NCBI GenBank assembly: GCA_013146195.2
Contig: CM028377.1
Coordinates: 172,344,355-172,408,354 of the forward strand
Source: Codonopsis lanceolata
Taxonomy: Eukaryota; Streptophyta; Magnoliopsida; Asterales; Campanulaceae
Direction: 5' to 3'
DNA: 64,000 nucleotides
Shown piece after piece: positions 56,694 through 64,000 of the stretch (its first letter is position 1; each line of letters begins with the position of its first letter). Below the pieces are notes generated by a model that did no database searches, was not told the origin of the DNA, and saw only the letters and a program-made list of their open reading frames with translations. Made by a program: the position numbers and the translations under genes.

Positions 56694-56927
56694 AGGATTA
56701 AATACCCAGTAAATTTGGCGATGACAATTAATAAGAGTTAAGGACAATCAATGTCTCATGTAGGACTTTTCTTGAAAAAACTAGTTTTCAGCCATGGGCA
56801 GTTCTATGTTGCAGTTTCTAGAGTAACAAATCGTTCTGGTCTGAAGATATTGATATGCGATAAAGATGAAAAAACAACAAATGTTGTGTATAAGAAAGTT
56901 TTTTTTTTCAGAATGTATAATAATTAA
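56694..56927 (+). pseudogene. Helitron Rep/helicase C-terminal remnant
   Basis: The frame reads RIKYPVNLAMTINKS, a TAA stop in place of Gln, then GQSMSHVGLFLKKLVFSHGQ, FYVAVSRVTNRSGL and KILICDKDEKTTN, ending at TAA 56925-56927. The MTINKSQGQ and FYVAVSRV blocks are motifs of PIF1-type helicases, and KILICD is typical of the Helitron version. Only about 75 residues of a ~1400-residue RepHel protein remain, 140 bp before a Helitron-type 3' end. Confidence 0.85.
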
Positions 56928-57063
56928 TCTTATAATGACATATTTATACTTATGATGTTTTTCTTAAATTTTTTTATTTTGTTTTTCCTTAGTATCTTCT
57001 TTACGTTTAATTTAGTTGAAAAAGTGTTATGTTGTGCGTTTAACGAGCGGGTGCAAACACTAG

Positions 57064-57480
57064 TGTAACTATTAAACACTTAAGTAGATAGAAGTTGGTT
57101 AAGTGTATCAACAGTAAAAACAACAGGTAGACAGAACACAATATTTGGAGTGGTTCACAATGTTAACACTGCTACGACCACTACCAAGTTGGTCAAACTT
57201 AGATTTTGAAGTGCACTAAGATTATATAAATTATAAGTGATCATTAACAGATCAATGTATAACAAAAACCAGTATCTGAGGAGTTTGATCTAGCAAGAAT
57301 CAAACTCGTGTAACAATCAGAGGTTCCTTAAGAATTTGAAATAATACATGAACAAACGAATAGTGATTGTTCAAAAAAAAAATTAGAAAAGAATATTACG
57401 TGAGAGACTATCCAGTAAATGTTTTGGAGAAAAAGCTCTTCAAGGAAAGATTGAAATTTTTGGTTTGAATAAAAGCGTCA
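57064..57480 (+). repeat. Dispersed repeat, copy 2, right half
   Basis: Blocks ccactaccaagttggtcaaa, ttttgaagtgcactaagat and aacaaaaaccagta match 2445-2530. The left half is 48750-48977. Confidence 0.5.
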
Positions 57481-59600
57481 ACGTGTTTGTCTCTTTTTGA
57501 GTGCTTTAGAGAATTTGAGATTTATGAATGCTTGAGCACATAGTTCTGCAAAAGGGGTGTGCTCTTTAATCCGTGCTTCAAACGATTTATAGAGATATCG
57601 AGAATTGTAGTCGTTTGAGAGAGTGAGGTTGAATCTTGAATTTCTTGGTGAAACAATGATCACGATCTATAATTGAATGCCCGGAAATTCTGCAAACTGT
57701 AAGAGACAAATAGTATATCCTAACATGAAATATTAAAGAGAGTGGTTAGATATATTTGAATATATAAAGAACATTTAAGACATACATGAAAGTCTTCTAT
57801 TGATATGAGATGTGAATAGTTCTTTTGTTTGAAAAAACGACCAAAATAATGTTTTATAGTAAGTGTGTGAAGGTCAAATATTTTCAATGTATAAAGTGTT
57901 ACTGCGGATAGAAAATTTCGAGTGTATAAGCAGGTATTGACACTGTTATAAAAAACTGTTAGCTGCTGATGACTTATGCTTTAGGCAGATATAATGAAAC
58001 AAGTAAAAAGGTTGTTAAGTAAAGTCAAAAGGATATATGTTGTATAAACAACAGAAGATATCTTATTTGCTGAAGGTTTCAGCAGATAGATTTAGACTTG
58101 TTACAAAGTCTAAGCAAAATAGCTTAAGGTTTTACTCAATTAGATAGTTGTTTTAACTTAATGGTTTTAAGTAAATCTAAGAACAACAACAACAATAACA
58201 ATAACAATAAGAACAACAACAACAACAACAATAACAATAAGAACAACAACAACAATAACAATAACAATAAGAGGTGAATGTTGAATAAACATTTGAATGG
58301 TCTCAATGCATTAAGAGGCGGTGTTTGAATGTTGTGTCGAATTTATAAATTTGTTTGGTAACTAAAAAAGAAGACATTTAACTAAACACACCTTTACTGT
58401 GAAGATTATGACCCTCTAAATGGTGAACAAATTGGATTGTTGATGACAACTAAATAAATATATTATTTTCTTTTTATGGTCTCAAACATTTGTTGATCTG
58501 AATTTAATTTTGGTAAACTCAAACACAAGCCAATTCGTTATGTAATAATAATTTTATATATTACTAATTTAATATTCAAAGACAATAAACTCATCAACTT
58601 ATAATCGGTTTTCTTAAATATGAATGTATATAGCTTCGTCTTTAGAAACTAAATCTTTTTCCCAAAAATTCACACATTAAAGAACATCACCCGCTAACAA
58701 CTTAATTCAACATTTTCCTCAGTAACTTAGGGTTGGTTAAATTTTTTCTGTCATTCAATTTGACTCCAAAGCAAGGTTATTACACAAACCACATCATTAT
58801 TACAGTTTATTAAGATCACGCACTTAACATTTGCAAATATTGAACACCACTAGGAAGTACTGTGAGGATATTAAAAAATATTTACTACTTTCTATTATCT
58901 CAAATTATTTTAAGAGTAAAAATTTTATCCACCAGCACCCTTTTTTTTTTACACAAACTATTTTCGAAAATGACACATTGTGGGCAGGCAAAAGAGCATC
59001 CAACGAAAAGCGGATTCTAGCTTTCCTTGGTCTTTAATCAAATATAGGTGGCCAATGAAAATCTTAAAAAAAATCAAGACAAATATTGTGATCGACACAA
59101 GTCATATTCCAAAGACCACTTATGAAAAAAAAAATATATAAAAACGACCAATAGATGAAAATTTTACTGTAATTTTAATGGGTCGTGTTATATAGACCCC
59201 TCTTCCTCCAAGTTGACCCCATATTTTTCTTTTTTTCAATGATAAAAATATAATCAATCGTAAAGACTATTATACTCTTACAGATGATAAGTAGACCATC
59301 ATCCTCTTTTTCTAAAACAAAAAACCTCTAACTAAACCCCACAACCCAAAACAAATATACTCACTTCATCCTAACTCATTCTTCAACTCTTCTTCTTCTT
59401 CCCAAAACACTTTTTTCCCAAATCATTCTTTTCCATACCCTTCATCTTCCTCCAACAAATATACCCCCGTATTCCCAACCTATCTTCTTCGCCTTCATAT
59501 TCCCCATCTTTTGTTCTCAAAACCTTCTTCCTTCCCAAAAATCTTCAACCTTCAAAAAAAAACTAGGGATTCAACATTGGGGCTTGAAGAAATCAAGCAT
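57481..59600. other. Intergenic AT-rich DNA
   Basis: No gene recognised. Includes an (AAC)n/(AAT)n microsatellite at 58180-58272 and a pyrimidine-rich stretch at 59340-59560 that may be a leader of the mobile remnant to the right. Confidence 0.45.
58180..58272. repeat. (AAC)n(AAT)n microsatellite
   Basis: Interleaved aacaacaac and aataacaat runs. Confidence 0.95.
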
Positions 59601-59709
59601 GGATGAAAAAAAGAAGCCAATATGACTAATGTGGTAAGCATCTAAAACCTTTTTATGCTTAAAATTGTTTAAAAATCATTTTTTCTCTTCATAGCAAAGT
59701 TATGTGTCG

Positions 59710-59905
59710 TGTATTGTTCGAAACTGGAGCACCTAAAAAATTGAAAATGTTCGGTTGGCTCCTATCGAACAATTCTATACTGTTCGGGCACCACATATCG
59801 AACATTGGTAATTTGTTCCACCAACGGGCACCAAACATCTGTAATATGTTTCATCAGTTGTTGCCGAATATTTTGTAAATGTTCCACATGCCTTGGTCGA
59901 ACAGT
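59710..59905. repeat. Cluster of GTTCGG/CCGAAC-type motifs, left
   Basis: About eight copies of tgttcg or cgaaca variants within 200 bp, in both orientations (e.g. atgttcggttgg, tcgaacattggt, ttggtcgaacag). Partner of the cluster at 62765-62955. Confidence 0.65.
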
Positions 59906-59961
59906 TTGAAAATTTGGCAGGAGCTTGTATTTTTTATGTGTTATTATATTATTTTTATCAA

Positions 59962-60156
59962 TAAGATCCAAACGCGTTGTCTATAAATCCTAGTGTTGCT
60001 GGTCATTTTGATAATGAGATCTCTCTCGTTGATAAAGATGAGATTGTTCGTGTTGAAAATAATGAGATAGTTCCTATTCAAGATATTGTGACGGATTACA
60101 CTGATGTGTTCATGACGCATGGAATCTTTTCATCTCGTCAAATGTTGATTGATTGG
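59962..60156 (+). pseudogene. FAR1-related (FRS)-like exon fragment
   Basis: The frame reads NPSVAGHFDNEISLVDKDEI, then DYTDVFMTHGIFSSRQMLIDW and a consensus GTAAGT donor at 60157. The (F/V)-x-S-R-x-x-(L/M)-(I/L)-x-W pattern at the end is that of the segment before the DNA-binding region in FRS/MULE-derived proteins of plants. The next exon is not found, so this is a fragment. Confidence 0.5.
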
Positions 60157-60726
60157 GTAAGTGAGGGTCATCCATTACCACCAGTGTCTATACATTGGGA
60201 TTCATTTCACCACCAGTGTGCATCTGAGTGGAAAGACTTGTTTTAAACTCAACTTTATTTGTACTCGGATAAAGTAGGATACAATCATGTTGGTTGCAGT
60301 ATTGAGGCCAAAATTTTAGAATATCATGATTGTAATTATGGTTATTGATAATAGTATGTTTATGATTATTTTTGTTGATTTGTGTCATGTTGTTTTAAAT
60401 TTGTTACAGACATCGAAAAGGATAAAAAAACATATTAAAATTAACATCTAAAATGTCAAAGTTATCCAATAAGTTAAATTACATATTAAAACCTAAAATG
60501 TCAATCAAACTTTTCCAACAAATTCAATTACAACGCAATCAAGTGTTCGACGGCTAGATGGTTCTCCCTCTGCTTTGCCACTTGTAAACGGTTCCGGTCC
60601 CGCATGTTGTTGACCTCCTGGTGCTCCGTATGCACCTTGGATCACAATACTCAACTAGTCATACGATCGATATATCTCGGTATCCCGAACCATATCGCAC
60701 CGCCATCGGTTCCAACAAACCGCATG

Positions 60727-61447
60727 TTAAGCTAACCATATCCCATGAATCCGGTAAACCTGTATCAGAAGCAACTCATACAAAGGTGGAATGATGCTCG
60801 GGGTTACAAACGATTGGATGGAATACATGGTTGTACCAATCCACATAGCTAGGTGCACATTCCCATGGTCGTTCGGCAACTCTACCAAGTTATTGGTCGG
60901 TCGGATAACAATTGTCTTTCCCAAATATCGAAGTATTGCACGAGCACAACCAATACCTTCTTACTTGTCAACATACCCCTCTTCTCGATATTAGGGGCAA
61001 TAATTATTCCTGAAATGGTCTGAGTGTATCCAAATTGTCTAAGGACGTGATCGAAGTGGTATGGCTCGACATGATCAACTGACCCTATGCATCCATGGTA
61101 TAAGGATATCCGGTGAAACGAGAAATGATGTCTGACCTGTTGGGTATATGACATCCAAATAACCTACAAGAATTTAAAAAACAATTGATTAATAATATAC
61201 AAAATATGGTTATTTGCTAGATATTATCAATATATACAAACACATTAAGACTCACATCATCTGTACGAAGGCCATCAAATTGTTCCCGCATACCTTGCAA
61301 TCCGTCCAAAGGCACTTCGGTTACACTTTTGTGCTCCCACCTTGATATGATTCCTAGACGCGTACTCGCGATGGATGAATCAAAGAGCACGCAGCACGGC
61401 AAGCGAAGAACATCAATGAATTGATGGATTGTGACACCTTGACCCAA
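60727..61447 (-). pseudogene. Plant mobile domain (PMD, MAIN-like) gene remnant
   Basis: On minus, 61447-61260 reads IISRWEHKSVTEVPLDGLQG and MREQFDGLRTDDV. After an intron-like gap (61250-61165), 61160-60990 gives WMSYTQQVRH, ISLYHGCIGSVDHVEPYHFD and HVLRQFGYTQTI. The W-x-(H)-R-x ... LRxDxVxWxxY and (D)-x-V-L-R-Q-F-G-x-x-Q-x-I blocks are the signature of PMD proteins, found in MAIN/MAIL host genes and in many plant MULE-type and Gypsy-type transposons. The coding start is cut off by a Gypsy LTR ending at 61448, and frames are broken near 60880. Confidence 0.7.
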
Positions 61448-62395
61448 TGCTACGATCCGTTATTGAACGTGGTACTCTGCGATCCAATTACGAGACGAAC
61501 ACGAACCTTGGTATAAGGAAGAACGCCACAATAGGGATGAATATCCTATTGATAAGTTCGAGTTTCGATTACTTAGCTTCACACCAAATAATCACAAGTT
61601 CAATGAAGAACAATGAGGTTTTGAAAAACACTCAAAAAAACTATATTAATCAATAATCAGAAAGTTGTCTCCAAAACAATAAGCCACAACCCTTATTTAT
61701 ATGGGTTGTGAATCCTAAACCTAAAAGTAAAAGGAAAGGTCTAAGTAGAATCATCTTAGGAAACTACTTAGAATCAACTTAGGAAACTAAATAAAATTAA
61801 CTTAGGAAACTACTCAACTTACCTAATCTATGTAGGAAAGAATTAGGTAAGTTGTCTAATCTATTTAGGAAACATAAATCCTCCAAAATAAGGAAACTCT
61901 AACAATCCCTTTTTTTCTAAGGGCCTAATTTTCAAAGTTGCATTTTGGCCCCCTGAAGTCTTCCTTTAGGTGTTAAAAGCTTCCAAAGTCATTGTATGAT
62001 ATTAACAAACATTTCTTGAGTCTTCAAGTCATATTCCATGAAATCTAAGGCCTCACAAAGCATGTTTGAATTTGTAGCCCTTGTTGTATTATCTCTCCTT
62101 GGTCTTCCTTGGTCTCTTATGCACTTGGGCTTGAATAAGTTAGCATATGCATTATCTTTGGTGAAGTCCCTTGGCCTTTATTCATAAGCTTCCAAGCCTT
62201 GGTCTCTATTTCCATAAGCTCACGAACCATCAACATAGTCTCCTCACGAACCTTCTTTGCACGTCCTCTTGTCATTGGTCCTTGTGAACTTTTGAGTTGA
62301 CTTGTGTCTTGTGTAGTGATAGGAATCACATCACACCTACTAGCAAGTTCCTAACCTTTGTAATAGTGCACGTTAGGAGTAGGGGTGCACATTGG
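61448..62395 (-). mobile_element. Gypsy retrotransposon 3' end with 3' LTR
   Basis: On minus, 62329-62117 encodes the polyprotein tail (SQGPMTRGRAKKVREE, a motif common near the end of Gypsy Pol), then a polypurine tract AGAAAAAAAGGGAT (61918-61905). The 3' LTR starts TGTTAGAG at 61904 and ends GTAGCA at 61448 (457 bp). The LTR abuts the PMD coding sequence, so it inserted into that gene. The rest of the element is missing to the right. Confidence 0.7.
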
Positions 62396-62764
62396 GAATC
62401 ACTCATATATCCATGCTTATTTAAACAAAATACACACCATTTAACTATCAAACTAGAAATACAAGTATACAAATTTAATTCAAGTTATAAACGTAATTAC
62501 CTCCAATAACGTTGAATATTCGGCCACCTACTTTGTATTCGCATTTGTTGCACTCTCTAGATGTTTATATGGAAACGTTATGGCTATCGTTTCCCATGGG
62601 CCTGTGCCCGTGCTTGTACGCTAACCTTGGCTTTTCGACTCGACGCGGTAGGTATATTTTTCCTCCCGTATGATAAGTATGTCTTATCTGTACATGACAT
62701 TCATAAATTAACATGTTAGTTCATCACTTTTTTAAATAAAAAAGGGGAAAAAATCTATGATACA

Positions 62765-62955
62765 CTATTCGGCCCCCACCTACGAAACAAATGCAAAATG
62801 TTCGGCACAGTAGGTCCGAACATTATCAAAATGTTCGGCAGCTCACGACAAACATTTACACAATGTTCGACCATACATCACAATGTTCGAAGACCAAGTT
62901 CGAACATTGTGATGATGTTTGGACCCCTAGGGCCGAACATTGTGCCATAGTTCCA
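62765..62955. repeat. Cluster of GTTCGG/CCGAAC-type motifs, right
   Basis: About ten copies of atgttcgg or ccgaacat variants in both orientations (e.g. aaatgttcggcac, gtccgaacatta, gccgaacattgtg). Mirrors the cluster at 59710-59905. Confidence 0.7.
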
Positions 62956-64000
62956 GTGTTCAGGACCGATTTTTTTCAAACGAACCACAAAATCGATCAA
63001 ATGTTTATCAACAAAAAACCGTGATCCTAATTCATATCTAAACACTAACAACCAAATACATTGTATAAACACACCAAATCAAAACTAAAATCAATGAAAA
63101 GCATACATACCTCTATTGTCCATTTTTCAACTAAAGAGATGAAGATGAGTTATGATGAATATGGCTTTGTGTTTTTGGGGAAGGATTGCGCAGAAGGAGC
63201 AGAAGGATTGAGCAATGAGCATTTTGCGCAGAAGAGCTTCTCTTCTCTTGAACGTTCGTATAGTGGGGAAGGGGTATCAGCTTATTTGAGTATGGGTAGT
63301 GGGATGTTGAGTTTTGGGGGTGGGTAATGTAAAATTATGTGTTCAATATTAGAAGGGTACCCACTTTCATACACTTTTCCTTCAATTGCTAATATTTCTT
63401 CCTTTCATTTTCATACACTTTTACAGTTCTACTCCGTTTGTGTGTGTGGACGGTACCTTGCTTGTTAGTTGATTGACAGGGGACGACAGTACCAACTCGA
63501 GAGATTCAGATGGGATACAATATGCGTAATAAGGGAGGAAGGGCAATGAAACTAACAAAATAAAAGAACAGATGGGCAATGGTGGAACTACATACATATT
63601 ATCGAGCAAACTTGTCGAAATTTTTGTCCGACGTGGCTCTCATCGAATAATATGTGTTGTGTTAAGGGTAATATATGAATTTTACTACATAAAGTGATGT
63701 ATTCCTAAATTATACGTGCTTTTAGCTTTTAGCCTTTTACTATTAAATTAAACACACTAAATTTCTATCATTAGCCTTATGTCAAAAACTTAACGCTAGC
63801 CTTCAGTCAAAAAGAAGAATTATTTCGTTTTCCTCTTTGTTATATGCCAAAAGTATAATTCATTTCTAAGAAAGAACGCATAGGAGTAAAATGTAAATCA
63901 AATAAGATATTATTGCAATCTTAAAAATTTGACTTAAATGACAATATGGAGAGGCTGTATCCACTAAATTTGTTATTTTTACAGTATATTCATTAATAAT
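62956..64000. other. Right-hand intergenic DNA
   Basis: An open frame at 63121-63327 (plus) has no recognisable family. The remainder to the window end is AT-rich with no supported feature. Confidence 0.4.

Larger units (their letters stand above)
48978..57063 (+). mobile_element. Composite Helitron remnant (Helitron D)
   Basis: The left end TCTACATATATATAAAGCC follows A at 48977 and resembles the Helitron A start, with a shared tttcccgcc block about 55 bp in. The right end GCGGGTGCAAACACTAG precedes T at 57064. An RPA-like gene fragment and the C-terminus of a PIF1-type helicase, both standard Helitron cargo, lie between. hAT (886 bp) and Harbinger (4303 bp) elements are nested inside; without them it is about 2.9 kb. 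Sequence outside both ends belongs to one dispersed repeat (compare 2300-2760). That these ends belong to one element is inference. Confidence 0.5.

Noticed and set aside
62791..63327. Frames over the GTTCGG cluster and at 63061-63327
   Set aside because: The first is the translation of a repeat array; the second lacks any recognisable motif or splice context.

Overview
The window is nuclear DNA of a flowering plant, almost certainly a eudicot. It is AT-rich, plant genes are split by canonical GT-AG introns, and it is dense in plant transposon families (Mutator-like, PIF/Harbinger, hAT, Helitron, Stowaway-type MITEs, LTR elements, LINE and SINE pieces). I cannot name the species. Only two ordinary host genes are well supported. 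One is the first exon of a FRIGIDA-like 4 gene (485-1373, minus), cut by the left window edge. The other is a complete three-exon XS-domain gene (31904-47528, minus, predicted 553 aa) whose two introns (about 10.0 and 3.9 kb) are swollen by transposons. From memory, the Arabidopsis homologues of these two genes are neighbours on chromosome 3, so the window may be a conserved gene pair pushed about 30 kb apart by insertions.

Between these genes, 3.2-20.8 kb is a deep nest. A short minus-strand LTR retrotransposon (TRIM-like, 3216-20794) has its 3' LTR split by two Helitrons (3331-5560 and 5638-19079) and its 5' LTR split by a third (19674 to about 20525). The second Helitron carries a truncated copy of the RNA polymerase subunit gene NRPB4 (7687-8142). 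It was later hit by a 9.75-kb Mutator-like element (8625-18376) with about 195-bp terminal inverted repeats and a perfect 9-bp target duplication. That element carries two converging genes: an intact GRF zinc-finger gene (9037-9610, plus) and a decayed mudrA-type transposase (17357-10503, minus). The transposase is split by a long LTR-type insertion (about 13707-17126) holding 70-bp tandem repeats.

From 20.8 to 31.9 kb there are no convincing genes, only MITEs, another Helitron (25877-28540, minus) with about 400-bp tandem modules, and AT-rich sequence. The XS-gene introns hold Stowaway-like and Harbinger-like MITEs, tandem repeats, a tRNA-derived SINE, LINE fragments, a 0.9-kb long inverted repeat (41900-42800) and a Pack-MULE-like element (43512-45177) with about 300-bp terminal inverted repeats and a 10-bp target duplication.

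From 48.9 to 57.1 kb lies a probable second composite: a Helitron remnant with an RPA-like gene fragment and a helicase C-terminus, interrupted by a hAT element (49237-50122, 8-bp duplication) and a PIF/Harbinger element (51940-56242). The Harbinger element carries both its transposase and its Myb-like ORF, each broken by a few lesions. Inside it sits a 256-bp palindromic MITE whose ends match those of the large Mutator-like element. The last part (about 59.6-63.0 kb) holds remains of a FAR1-related exon and a plant-mobile-domain gene, bracketed by clusters of a GTTCGG-type motif and broken by a Gypsy 3' end. The mobile-element genes are mostly degenerate. The main intact candidates are the GRF gene and the short NRPB4-like ORF.
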